Of a stretch of 64,000 bases of DNA, positions 35,411-45,400 are shown one piece after another. The position numbers and the translations under genes were made by a program. Location of the stretch: assembly GCF_039540405.1 (NCBI RefSeq), contig NZ_BAABEY010000010.1, positions 1-64,000 on the forward strand. Reading direction: 5' to 3'. Within the stretch, counting starts at the first letter, position 1. The number at the start of each line of letters is the position of its first letter. The notes below the pieces were generated by a model. The model saw only the letters and a list, made by a program, of their open reading frames with translations. It was not told where the DNA came from and did not search any database. Origin of the DNA: Ravibacter arvi (GTDB lineage: Bacteria > Bacteroidota > Bacteroidia > Cytophagales > Spirosomataceae).

Positions 35411-37543
35411 ATGAGAAAATACCTGATTACCTTAATACCTGTCATTTTTGCCGGAGGCAATATCCGGGATACGGACCGGACTGACGTTCCGCAGGATTCT
35501 TCGGCTGTCCGCGGGGTCTTTCAGGATTTAAAGCCGACCAGCGCGCAGTACGAAGCGGAAGATACTTCCTTGAAACTGCTGACCAGGCTTCACTACAGGA
35601 AAGTAGCCGTCAATGACTCGTTGTCGTCTGTTATCCTGGACAAATATCTTAAGGACATTGATCCCGGGCGCCTGTATTTTACGAAGGAGGATATCGATCA
35701 GTTCGAAAAATACCGCTATTCGTTCGATGACTTTTTGAAGAACGGGGAGCTGGATGTCCCCTACGACATCTTCAATCTTTACCGCAAGCGCTGGCTGGAA
35801 CGCAACGACTATATCACAAAGATCCTGGCAAATCCCAAATTGCAGGATTTTACCGGGAAGGAGACGTTGGAGGCCGACCGGGAGAAGCTACCCTGGGCGC
35901 CTAACACCGCAGCCCTGGATGATCTCTGGTTCCGCTACATAAAAAGTGAGGCGCTGGACCTGAAGCTTGCCGGCAAGGCGGATACCGCAGCTATCACCCT
36001 GTTGCAGCAGCGCTATAAAAACAGGGCCCGGAATCTTGGCCGGATCAAGACCGAACAGGCATTCCAGACTTATTTCAATTCTTACGCGGAATCCATCGAT
36101 CCGCATACCAGTTATATGTCACCCGTAGCGGCAGACCGCTTTAACCAGGAGATGAGCCAGTCACTGGAAGGGATCGGTGCCCAGCTCCAGGAAGACGGTG
36201 ACTATATCCGTATCAAGGATATTATCCCGGGAGGGCCCGCCTACAAAAGCAAATTCTTTAAAAAGGAAGACCGTATTATCGGGGTAGCCCAGGGTGAAAA
36301 CGGTGCAATGGTAGACATTGTCGGATGGTTTGTTGACGATGCCGTGAAGCTGATCAAAGGCCCCAAAGGAACTATTGTGCGCTTGCAGATTCTTCCGGCC
36401 GACGCGCTTCCCAATACTTCGCCCAAAGAATATTTGCTTGTCCGGGAAAAGATCAACCTGGTGGAAGGGCGGGCTAAAAAGCAGATCATTACGGTCCCTA
36501 CGGCGCAGGGCGAGCGTAAGCTGGGAGTGATCAGCATTCCCCAGTTTTACCGCGACTTTGAAGGTGTGCAAAGGCGGGAAAAAGGTTTCGCCAGTACTTC
36601 AGTCGATGTTCAGAACCTGATTCGTGAGTTGAAAAAAGAAGGGATAGACGGGTTGGTGATCGACCTGAGAAACAACGGGGGCGGGTCACTTTTCGAGGCC
36701 GTAGCCATGACCGGGCTGTTTATTAAGAACGGACCCGTCGTGCAGATCAAGGAGACGATGGGAGATACTGAAGTGCAATCGGATACTGATCCGGCTATCG
36801 CCTACGACGGGCCGCTGGCGGTGATGGTAAACCGGTTCAGTGCATCGGCGTCAGAAATCTTCGCGGCAGCTATCCAGGATTATAAAAGAGGGGTGATTGT
36901 AGGTGAGCAGACTTTCGGAAAAGGAACAGTGCAAACGCTCATCAATCTTAATCAGTATGATCCGGGAGCCAAAGAGGAGCTGGGCAAGATCAAGATGACC
37001 ACCGCTAAATTCTATAGGATCAACGGGAGCAGCACACAGCTGGAAGGGGTAACCCCAGATGTGGGCCTGCCTACAGCGCATGTTACGGATGAGTTCAGGG
37101 AGAAATCCCAATCCAGCGCGCTGCCGTGGGACCAGATAAAGTCGGTTGCGTATGAAGAAACACCTTTCATCAACGAGAAGTTGCTGGATTGGCTTAACGA
37201 TAACCATAAAAAGCGGCTGAAATCGGATGAAACGCTTATTAAGCTGGTGTCGGATCTGGCTATCTTCAAGGAGGCACGGGAGCAGAAAACGCTTTCTTTG
37301 AATGAAGCCATCCGGAAAAAGGAGCGGGACGATGCGGAGAAGAAGAGAGAGGTGATTGCTTCTGTTAATGACGATTTGTCGGGAGAGGATGAGGATGCCG
37401 AGGCGGATACAACGGCCACCAACACAAAAGCAGCCAAGAAAGATGTATACCTGCAGGAGACCGGCCGTATTTTGAGCGATATAGTTGCTTTTACGAAAGA
37501 GCCCAGCCTGGTGGACCGTCAGCGCAAATCAAAAAAGAAATAA
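35411..37543 (+). CDS. prc: Carboxy-terminal processing (tail-specific) protease, S41A family
   Basis: 710 residues, similar to E. coli Prc in size and order: an N-terminal helical region, a PDZ domain at about 230-320 (SLEGIGAQLQEDGDYIRIKDIIPGGPA), the S41 catalytic domain (DLRNNGGGSLFEA, catalytic Ser in NRFSASASE, Lys in GEQTFGKGTVQ) and a charged C-terminal region. The N-terminus (MRKYLITLIPVIFAGG) is a short signal sequence. It degrades or trims periplasmic proteins from the C-terminus. It lies 13 bases after the FKBP gene. Confidence 0.94.
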   Translation: MRKYLITLIPVIFAGGNIRDTDRTDVPQDSSAVRGVFQDLKPTSAQYEAEDTSLKLLTRLHYRKVAVNDSLSSVILDKYLKDIDPGRLYFTKEDIDQFEKYRYSFDDFLKNGELDVPYDIFNLYRKRWLERNDYITKILANPKLQDFTGKETLEADREKLPWAPNTAALDDLWFRYIKSEALDLKLAGKADTAAITLLQQRYKNRARNLGRIKTEQAFQTYFNSYAESIDPHTSYMSPVAADRFNQEMSQSLEGIGAQLQEDGDYIRIKDIIPGGPAYKSKFFKKEDRIIGVAQGENGAMVDIVGWFVDDAVKLIKGPKGTIVRLQILPADALPNTSPKEYLLVREKINLVEGRAKKQIITVPTAQGERKLGVISIPQFYRDFEGVQRREKGFASTSVDVQNLIRELKKEGIDGLVIDLRNNGGGSLFEAVAMTGLFIKNGPVVQIKETMGDTEVQSDTDPAIAYDGPLAVMVNRFSASASEIFAAAIQDYKRGVIVGEQTFGKGTVQTLINLNQYDPGAKEELGKIKMTTAKFYRINGSSTQLEGVTPDVGLPTAHVTDEFREKSQSSALPWDQIKSVAYEETPFINEKLLDWLNDNHKKRLKSDETLIKLVSDLAIFKEAREQKTLSLNEAIRKKERDDAEKKREVIASVNDDLSGEDEDAEADTTATNTKAAKKDVYLQETGRILSDIVAFTKEPSLVDRQRKSKKK

Positions 37544-37580
37544 CATCGGAATTAATCACAATCGGTAGAACGGTTAAGTA

Positions 37581-38012
37581 ATGAAAGCAGGAGATTCGTT
37601 GATTCAGCGTATATTAAAGTCGGCTATTTTCGCGAAGATGATGAGGTCCGGTATGCGCCTGACTAAAAATAAGGCATTGCTCCTGGTCATGCTGCAGCAG
37701 GGAGTGCAGAAGATGGAAAATAAAGGAGTGGCTGAGGGCGTTAGAGATGTGAAGGAGCAGTTGCTGCTGATGATCCGTTTCGTCCGGGCCTATGCCACCG
37801 GGGCCTATCGGGACGTAGCCATCAAAAGTATGGCTACGATTGTCGGCGTGCTGGTGTATTTCATTTCTCCGCTGGACCTTATCCCGGACGTGCTGCCCAT
37901 TCTTGGTATCGCCGATGACGTGGCGCTGGTGGTCTGGATGTTCAATGTACTGGAAAAAGAAATTGCGAAGTTTTCCGACTGGGAAAAACGCAATACTATT
38001 AAAATCGGGTGA
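37581..38012 (+). CDS. DUF1232 (YkvA-like) membrane protein
   Basis: 143 residues. The diagnostic stretch VYFISPLDLIPDVLPILGIADD is at about residues 94-115, preceded by an amphipathic region with basic residues. Function is unknown; members are small inner-membrane proteins. It follows the protease gene by 37 bases and may be cotranscribed with it. Confidence 0.88.
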   Translation: MKAGDSLIQRILKSAIFAKMMRSGMRLTKNKALLLVMLQQGVQKMENKGVAEGVRDVKEQLLLMIRFVRAYATGAYRDVAIKSMATIVGVLVYFISPLDLIPDVLPILGIADDVALVVWMFNVLEKEIAKFSDWEKRNTIKIG

Positions 38013-38064
38013 TGACATTGCGGTGCCTGTTGACAAACGAATGGTAATTCTAGTATGTCATTTT

Positions 38065-38081
38065 TATATTTGTTAAATTTG
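38065..38081 (+). promoter_or_regulatory. Tandem -7 elements upstream of tatA
   Basis: TATATTTG (38065-38072) and TAAATTTG (38074-38081) both match TAnnTTTG and lie about 70 bases before the tatA ATG. One or both may be used. No -33 TTTG is evident. Confidence 0.5.
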
Positions 38082-38149
38082 TTGCCCCGGTAGGGTATAT
38101 CGTTGACAGGGAGTAGCTTTAATATTAAAATAGATTTTAGAAAACATAA

Positions 38150-38371
38150 ATGAATATCATAATGGAACCAGCTGCAGTATTGGCTTTTATGGGATTGGGT
38201 GGTCAGGAAATGCTTTTGATTGGATTAGTGCTATTGCTATTGTTTGGTGCTAAGAAGATTCCTGAATTGATGAAAGGTTTGGGCCAGGGTATCAAGGAAT
38301 TCAAAAATGCTACGAAGGATGTAAAAGAAAGCATCGAAAAGAGCATGGATGCAGAGGATGCCAAGAAATAG
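38150..38371 (+). CDS. tatA: Twin-arginine translocase subunit TatA/TatE
   Basis: 73 residues. A short N-terminal membrane helix (GGQEMLLIGLVLLLLFGAKKIPEL) with the conserved FGAKKIPEL hinge is followed by an amphipathic helix (MKGLGQGIKEFKNATKDV) and a charged tail. It forms the pore-like part of the Tat system that exports folded proteins, relevant here because three sugar-acid dehydratases at 8211-18258 carry Tat-like signals. A second ATG four codons in is a possible start. The gene stands alone, with a terminator just after it. Confidence 0.93.
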   Translation: MNIIMEPAAVLAFMGLGGQEMLLIGLVLLLLFGAKKIPELMKGLGQGIKEFKNATKDVKESIEKSMDAEDAKK

Positions 38372-38406
38372 CCTTTTTTGGTGTTTTTATCGTAATTAAT
38401 TAAGAC

Positions 38407-38449
38407 GAGCTGTCTTGCTTTATACGCAAGACGGCTCTTATTTTTCTTT
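38407..38449 (+). terminator. Rho-independent terminator of tatA
   Basis: A 12-bp stem, GAGCTGTCTTGC with GCAAGACGGCTC (one G-U), loop TTTATAC, followed by TTATTTTTCTTT. It lies 36 bases after the tatA stop. Confidence 0.9.
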
Positions 38450-38472
38450 CAAAAGAAGAACTTCAAAGGTCA

Positions 38473-39909
38473 GTGCTTGAATCTTTCGATAAACTTTCGG
38501 CTATTCAGCTCGAATTGTATGCAGGTCGCCTGACCTGTGAAGCGATTGTGACGGATTACCTGGACCGCATAGGCCGGTCCGAGTCGTTGAATGCTTTTGT
38601 GGAGGTATATGCGGAGGACGCGCTGGCGCGCGCAAGGGAAGTGGATGCCCGCGTAAAGACCAGGTCAGCCGGTCGGCTCGCGGGGCTTGTGATTGGTGTC
38701 AAAGACGTAATCTCTCACCAGGGATATGCGCTGCAGGCGGGAAGCAGGATTCTGAGCGGTTATAAATCTCCTTACCATGCAACGGTTATACAGAGAGTGC
38801 TGGACGAAGATGCCGTAATTATCGGGCGCCAGAATTGCGACGAGTTTGCAATGGGGTCGTCAAATGAAAACAGTGCCTTCGGCCCGGTAGCGAATGCCGC
38901 CGCCACAGATCGGGTACCGGGAGGCTCTTCCGGCGGATCGGCGGTAGCGGTGCAGGCCGGTTTGTGCCATGCCTCGCTGGGGAGCGACACCGGCGGGTCT
39001 GTCAGGCAACCGGCTTCATTTTGTGGCGTCGTAGGTCTGAAACCTACTTACGGCAGGGTATCCCGTTGGGGATTGGTAGCGTATGCTTCTTCTTTTGACT
39101 GCATAGGGCCAATAACCCGCAGCGTAGAGGATGCGGCTTTGCTGCTTGAAATAATAGCCGGTAAGGATGACGCTGACAGTACGGTGTCTTCGGCAGCAGT
39201 ACCCGCTTATTCCGCTTCACTGTCGTGGTCCGGGCAAGCGCGGATCGGGTATCTTGAAGAGAGCGTAACTTCGGAAGCCATTCAGCCGGAAGTCAGGGAG
39301 CAGACCCTGTCCATGCTGCGCAAGCTGGAAGCAGAGGGCCATGTGGTTGAACCTGTTTCCTTCCGGTCGGCCAAGTACCTTTTACCTACTTATTATATCC
39401 TTACAACCGCCGAGGCAAGCTCTAATTTGTCCCGTTTTGACGGTGTTCGTTACGGCTACCGGGCTAAAGGGGTGAAAGATCTGGAAACACTTTACAAGAG
39501 AAGCAGATCCGAAGGGTTTGGGAAAGAAGTGAAGCGACGGATCCTGCTCGGGACCTTTGTTTTGAGCGCAAGTTATTATGACGCATACTATACCAAAGCA
39601 CAACGCGTTAGAAGACTAATAGTAGACGAAACAAAGGAAGCACTTAGCCGGTTTGATTTTATCGTATCGCCTGTTGCCCCGACCACCGCTTTCAAGCGGG
39701 GAGAAAAAACGCAGGACCCCCTGCAGATGTATCTTGCCGACATCTTTACAGTTCAGGCAAATGTGACGGGCCTGCCGGCAATTTCTGTGCCTAACGGTGT
39801 CGATAGGGAAGGACTTCCTATCGGATTTCAGATGATGGGACGCGCTTTTGAGGAAGACAAGTTGTTGTCATTCGGGAACCATGTTTCCGGATTGGTTTCT
39901 ACAGAGTAA
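38473..39909 (+). CDS. gatA: Asp/Glu-tRNA amidotransferase subunit A
   Basis: 478 residues, starting with GTG at 38473. Amidase-signature features: GVKDVISHQG (catalytic Lys), PGGSSGGSAVAV, and SLGSDTGGSVRQPA with the cis-Ser and nucleophile Ser; the C-terminal GLPAISVPNG is also typical. It releases ammonia from glutamine for GatB to convert Asp-tRNA(Asn) or Glu-tRNA(Gln). The partners gatB and gatC are not in this window. Other amidases share the fold, but ARATDRVPGGSSGG-like context and NENSAFGPVAN are GatA-typical. Confidence 0.93.
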   Translation: MLESFDKLSAIQLELYAGRLTCEAIVTDYLDRIGRSESLNAFVEVYAEDALARAREVDARVKTRSAGRLAGLVIGVKDVISHQGYALQAGSRILSGYKSPYHATVIQRVLDEDAVIIGRQNCDEFAMGSSNENSAFGPVANAAATDRVPGGSSGGSAVAVQAGLCHASLGSDTGGSVRQPASFCGVVGLKPTYGRVSRWGLVAYASSFDCIGPITRSVEDAALLLEIIAGKDDADSTVSSAAVPAYSASLSWSGQARIGYLEESVTSEAIQPEVREQTLSMLRKLEAEGHVVEPVSFRSAKYLLPTYYILTTAEASSNLSRFDGVRYGYRAKGVKDLETLYKRSRSEGFGKEVKRRILLGTFVLSASYYDAYYTKAQRVRRLIVDETKEALSRFDFIVSPVAPTTAFKRGEKTQDPLQMYLADIFTVQANVTGLPAISVPNGVDREGLPIGFQMMGRAFEEDKLLSFGNHVSGLVSTE

Positions 39910-39958
39910 ATTCAGGTATTAACAAAAATCTAAACTCTTTAACCCGCAAGTGGTATTG

Positions 39959-41800
39959 ATGAAAAAGTTGAATGATGTGAGGCTTGTGAGTTTTAGTTTC
40001 GCTTTTGCTGTTTTCGTTAGTTTGGGAGCCAGCGCCCAGCAGCAGGCAGAAGAAGAAGCTTCAGTTGAAATAACGGAGGATACCGCAACGGTGGTGTCAG
40101 CAATTGATTTGGTCCCGGAGATTGGCGAAGAACAGGCAGATAGCCAGGTTGCGCCTTTTATTCTGAAGGACAGGTTCAAATATCTTCAGAATGAAATTCC
40201 GATGCGGTATAACGAGCACTCGCACCGTTACGTGGATTTCTTTATCGACAAAAGGCCTTCTTTTACAAGAAGGATGCTTGAAACCAAGGTACTTTACTTT
40301 CCTATTTTCGAAAAGGCGTTGGCAGCTCACAACCTGCCCGATGAGCTCAAGTATCTCCCGTTGATAGAATCGGGGCTGGATCCCCGCGTTATTTCGAGGG
40401 CCGGGGCCGGCGGGCTTTGGCAATTTATGAGAGCTACCGGAAGAGAATTCGGCCTGGAACAAAATCAATGTATCGACGAACGTTTTCATCCTGAAAAGTC
40501 GACCCAGGCTGCCTGCAGGTACCTTCGTCAGCTGCACAATATTTTCGGAGACTGGGAAATGGCCCTCGCCGCCTACAATTGCGGGCCGGGAAATGTCCGG
40601 AGGGCCATCAGGCGTACAGGAAAAAGTGATTTCTGGGGGATTTACCCGGTTCTTCCCAAAGAAACCCGCAATTATGTGCCCCAGTTTGTGGCCATGATTT
40701 ACCTGATGCATTATGGGAAGGATCACGGAATTGTTCCGTCAGAACTTAAGCTGATGCCGGCAGCCGACACCATACAGGTAAAGGGATACCTTAACCTCCG
40801 CACCTTCGCCGCATTGGGAGGCTTCACTATGGAGGATATTTACGAGCAAAATCCCCAGTTGGTTGGCACCTACCTGCCGCAGTCCAACGAGGGTTTCAGC
40901 CTGAAAATCCCGGCCATTAAGGCGGCTTTGATGGCCGATAACCTGGTGGCTATCCTGGACTCCTCTTCCAAAGTGACCGGCGATCCCGGAATGCAATTGG
41001 CCGACGAGCGCAGCGTCCGGGACGGCTACGAGCTGGTAAGCTCAAAAGTAAGACATACCGTGCGCAGCGGTCAGACGCTTTCGTCGATAGCAAGGCAGCA
41101 TGGTGTTACGGTTGCACAGCTCAAAGCTGCCAACCGGATCAAAGGCAGCAGGCTGCAGCGCGGACAGCGGCTGGTAATTGTCAAAACGGTCCGCCGCCGG
41201 TTACCGGATAATGTGCAGTTAGCGAGTGCGGCAAAAAAAGCACCGGCTCCTGCAACCGCTGTCGATTCTGCTGTTACACTTGTTGCCGCTGTTGAAGCGC
41301 GGGAGGATGCCGAGCCTGGCGATTTGAACGCTGGCGAAGGCGACACCGTTCTTGTTGCACAGCAGGAAATAAGGCAAAAGACCAGGACGGAGGCAATTGC
41401 GCCGGTGAATTCACGGCCGGCCGCTGCGGCGAAGACCGTAGCGTCGACATCGAAGCCCAGGGTTCATACTATCAAAAGAGGGGAGTCACTGATTGTTATT
41501 GCAAAAAAGTATGATGTCGAAGTAGAAGAGCTGATCAGCTTTAACAACCTGAAAAGTAAAAAGGTCATAGCCGGTAAGCAGCTTGAGATCCCGCGGCATG
41601 AGCCGGTAGCAGAGGCTCAGGTAGCCGCAAAAGCTACCGCCAAGGTAAGAGACCGCGTAATGTATCACGTGGTCCAGTCGGGAGATACGCTTTGGGCAAT
41701 TTCGAAAAGATATGGGCTGAGCGTAGATTGGATTAAGAAAGTGAACAAGATAAAAGGAAACGCGCTTAAGGCCGGAATGAAAATCCTGATCTCCGGTTAG
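39959..41800 (+). CDS. Membrane-bound lytic murein transglycosylase D type, SLT plus three LysM
   Basis: 613 residues from the ATG at 39959, preferred over the GTG at 39950 because MKKLNDV starts the signal peptide (to about GASAQ). The SLT domain spans about 115-260, with the catalytic Glu in LPLIESGLDP (about 137), AGAGGLWQFM and AAYNCGPGNV. Three LysM modules follow: HTVRSGQTLSSIA, HTIKRGESLIVIA and YHVVQSGDTLWAIS, separated by Ala-rich linkers. It cleaves peptidoglycan to 1,6-anhydro products in the periplasm. A terminator at 41822 separates it from ruvA. Confidence 0.94.
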   Translation: MKKLNDVRLVSFSFAFAVFVSLGASAQQQAEEEASVEITEDTATVVSAIDLVPEIGEEQADSQVAPFILKDRFKYLQNEIPMRYNEHSHRYVDFFIDKRPSFTRRMLETKVLYFPIFEKALAAHNLPDELKYLPLIESGLDPRVISRAGAGGLWQFMRATGREFGLEQNQCIDERFHPEKSTQAACRYLRQLHNIFGDWEMALAAYNCGPGNVRRAIRRTGKSDFWGIYPVLPKETRNYVPQFVAMIYLMHYGKDHGIVPSELKLMPAADTIQVKGYLNLRTFAALGGFTMEDIYEQNPQLVGTYLPQSNEGFSLKIPAIKAALMADNLVAILDSSSKVTGDPGMQLADERSVRDGYELVSSKVRHTVRSGQTLSSIARQHGVTVAQLKAANRIKGSRLQRGQRLVIVKTVRRRLPDNVQLASAAKKAPAPATAVDSAVTLVAAVEAREDAEPGDLNAGEGDTVLVAQQEIRQKTRTEAIAPVNSRPAAAAKTVASTSKPRVHTIKRGESLIVIAKKYDVEVEELISFNNLKSKKVIAGKQLEIPRHEPVAEAQVAAKATAKVRDRVMYHVVQSGDTLWAISKRYGLSVDWIKKVNKIKGNALKAGMKILISG

Positions 41801-41821
41801 CCTGTTTTTTTTAAATTTTTT

Positions 41822-41855
41822 ACCCCCTGTCCTTTGGCTGGGGGTTTGATTTTTT
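41822..41855 (+). terminator. Terminator after the lytic transglycosylase gene
   Basis: ACCCCC (41822-41827) pairs with GGGGGT (41840-41845) and is followed by TTGATTTTTT. The stem is short but strong. Confidence 0.75.
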
Positions 41856-41868
41856 AGAACGCCGCAAA

Positions 41869-42459
41869 ATGATCTCATATATTTCCGGAAAGCTGGCTCA
41901 TAAGGAGGCGTCTTTCGCGGTTATTGAAGCAAACGGAGTAGGTTATGAACTGAAAATATCCCTTCAGACGTATGCTGCTTTGCCGGAGGAAGGGGCTGTT
42001 TGCCGACTTTTCACCTTTCTCAATATCAGGGAGGATGCGCACATCCTTTACGGTTTTTGGGAGTCGTCCGAAAAAAGCCTTTTTTTGCACTTGATAAGCG
42101 TATCGGGAGTCGGACCCGCTATGGCCCTGATCATGCTCTCCTCTATGTCGGCGCCAGAAATCCGGGGGGCAATCATCCAGGAGAATATACGAGTGATTCA
42201 GGGGATAAAAGGGATTGGCGCAAAAACAGCCCAACGGCTCGTCCTGGAGTTGAAAGACCGGATGCTGAAAGATGGGGGAGATAGTGATATTGCAGCGGCG
42301 TATAGCGGGGCGGGAGGCAGCAGGCGGGCAGAAGCGTTGGCAGCTCTGGTGACTTTGGGAGTAGCGAGGGCGGTCGCGGAGAAGAGCCTGGACGCGATTC
42401 TCAAGAAGTACGGCGAGAATGTGAGTGTTGAAGAACTGATAAAATTATCGCTTCGGTAA
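41869..42459 (+). CDS. ruvA: Holliday junction branch migration protein RuvA
   Basis: 196 residues, normal length. The OB-fold N-terminus (MISYISGKLAHKE), the helix-hairpin-helix motifs (LISVSGVGPAMALIML, IKGIGAKTAQRLVLELK) and the C-terminal domain III (ALAALVTLGVARAVAEKSLD) are all present. It tetramerises on four-way junctions and loads RuvB. It is directly upstream of sprA with a 35-base gap, an arrangement familiar from Bacteroidota. Confidence 0.96.
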   Translation: MISYISGKLAHKEASFAVIEANGVGYELKISLQTYAALPEEGAVCRLFTFLNIREDAHILYGFWESSEKSLFLHLISVSGVGPAMALIMLSSMSAPEIRGAIIQENIRVIQGIKGIGAKTAQRLVLELKDRMLKDGGDSDIAAAYSGAGGSRRAEALAALVTLGVARAVAEKSLDAILKKYGENVSVEELIKLSLR

Positions 42460-42494
42460 GTTACTTGTTAGTTTTGCAGCCGTATAGAAAATAA

Positions 42495-45400
42495 TTGGAT
42501 GGTATATTGCGTTTTGGATTCGCATACTGCAATAAGCCTTCTTCAAAGCAAATAGAAAATCGGTCGAATATTTTGCAAAAATATCTTTACCAGCTCTTGT
42601 TTCGTGCTTCTTTGCTCCTGGTAGTAGCGGTTTATATGGCTGCTGTTCCGGTCACAGATGTCCCGGTGGCAGGTCGTTATGATTTGAAGTTTTACCAGCC
42701 TGTCGTCGATACGCTGCCCGACACTACGCGTAAAGAGCAGGTGAGGTCAGGCAGGGGAACCAAGCTCAACTGGAAAGATTATTACAGGAACCGATTCCTG
42801 GAACCCCGGCCGAAGTCACCAATTTACCAGAAGCCTCCTTCAAACGTTTCCACGCAGATCGAACTCTCTCCGTCCGGAGATATTGTTGTGTCCGAACAGG
42901 TCGAATCGCAAAAAGGAAACCTGGAATACCGTCCAACCGAAAGTATTGATCTCAAGGATTATAACGCCATTCAAAACCGGCGGGTATTCGACAACCTGCT
43001 CCGGGACTATGCCGGGAAGTCGGAAGCATACGGAGCCGGGAGGCTGTTGCCCAAATTGGATCTGCCGCCGTCGCTGGACCGGTTGCTCGGGAATGATTTC
43101 CTGGACCTGATGCCCAATGGGTTTGTGACCATGGACATTGGTTTTATGAACCAGTTCAACGACAATCCGTCTATTCCTATACGCCAGCGCAGGAATTTTG
43201 ACTTTGTATTCAAGCCGCAGATCAACATCAACTTTAATGCTAAAATCAGCGAACGGCTTGGTTTCCTGACCAACTATGACACCAAGGCGAGCTTCAAATT
43301 TGAAAACCTGCTCAAGCTAAATTACAAGGGCAAGGATGAGAGTTTTATTAAATCCGTTCAGGCGGGTAACGTGAACTGGATTACCAATACCCAGCTTATC
43401 CCGGGGATGCAGAACCTTTTCGGTTTGAAAACCGAGATGCAGTTCGGCAGGCTGCGTGCAACATTTGTTGCGTCTCAGCAACGGTCAAGAAAGGATCGCA
43501 TCGTGCTAAGGGGCGGCGCTCAAGGAAAAGAATTTGAAATCAGGTCCGACAACTACGAAGAAAACAAGCACTTTTTCCTGTCGCACCTGTTCCGTGAGCA
43601 ATACGAAAAGTCGCTGAAAACGCTGCCGAACGTGACTTCGCCTGCCGTAGTAACGCGGATAGAAGTATACGTTACCAACAGGACTGCCAATACGGCGGCC
43701 TTGCGAAATGTGGTCGGTTTTACGAACATCACCGAAAATTCTACGCAAACCCCGGTGGATATGCGGGAGGACCCGCTTTACAGGAGCCTTCTTACCTATC
43801 CGGCATTCCGGCAGGTAGACCAGACCAACACCACCCTTACGTCGGCGCCCCTGTCACTCAAAAAAAACATCGACTACGAACTTCTGCGCGGCGCGAAAAA
43901 GCTTACGCCCGAAAGAGATTATATCTTTAATCCGCAGCTGGGGTACCTGTCGCTGGTAGTTCCGCTCCGGAATGACGAGGTGCTTGCCGTGGCTTACGAA
44001 TATACGTACAGGGGCCGGTCCTATAAGGTGGGTGAGCTTACCGAAGACTACCAGAACCTGAGGGACGACGAAGTGATTGCACTCAAATTGCTGAAATCTT
44101 CTACCATCCGGAACAACACCGCGCAGCCGATGTGGGACCTGATGATGAAAAATATCTATTCCCTGGGGGGATCCCAGATCGATAAACAGGGGTTCCAGTT
44201 GCGGATTATTTACAAGGATGACGTAACGGGGATCGACAATCCCAACCTGCAGGTCGGGCGCCGGTTGCAGAATCTGCCGCTTGTACGGGCCATGATGCTG
44301 GATCGGATGAACAATGTCGGGGATTTCCAGGCTGACGGGAATTTTGACTATGTTGAGGGGTATACAGTAGACCCCCAAAACGGGCGGATAATCTTCCCTG
44401 TTCTCGAACCTTTCGGCAAAACCATTGCCTCCTACTTTGACGCCGACGAAGCCGAGCTTGCCCGACAATACGTGTTCGATGAACTTTATCGGACGACCAT
44501 GATCGAGGCGCAGCAAATCAACGAAAAGAACAAATATTATCTGAAGGGAAGCTATATGTCTGCCAACGGGGCGGATATCCAGCTGCCTTTCGGCGTATCT
44601 GAAGAGTCGGTGATGGTAATGTCCGGCGGGGTAGCGCTGGCCCGCGGATCTGATTATATCGTGGAAGCGCAGGCGGGGAGGCTGCGGATTGTTAATCCCT
44701 CCGTCATGAATTCGGGACGTGAAATCGTTGTGGAATATGAAAAACCGGACCTTTTCGACAACCAGATCAGAACTTTGGTAGGTACGCGACTGGATTACCT
44801 GCTCAACAAAGACGTCCGGATCGGGATGACGGCCATGCATTACAACGAGACCCCCGCCGGTTTTCTGAAGCGGGTGGCGATCGGAAATGAGCCGGCCAGC
44901 AATACCATTATCGGCGTCGATGGAAGTATCCGGAAAGAAGCGCCCTTTCTCACCAGGCTTCTTGACAAGCTTCCGCTGATCCAGACCAAAGAAATGTCAT
45001 ATATCCATTTCAAAGGCGAGGCGGCACAATTGTTCCCCGGGCTGAACCGGCGGGTCAATGGCCGGGCCATTGTCGATGATTTTGAGACGTCGAGGACAGT
45101 GTATGACCTGGCGCGGCAGGCAACCATGTGGAAGCTCGGCGCAACACCGCAGAATTCGGTGAAGTTTCCTTTTAACGGAGCCGGCTCCCAGAAGTTGGAT
45201 TACGCCTTCAACCGCGGGAAGATATCGGTCTATAACGTGGATAACGTATTCTCCGGCAATGATTTCGGCGCTAATATAGGGATGCCCGTTCTGCCGGAAA
45301 GTGATGTAAAAAACCACTATGAGCGGATGTTTATGCCCCAGGAGCTTTTCCCCGGAAAGGCGCTTCCTGTGGTTAACCTGCCTTTGACCATTTTGGATGT

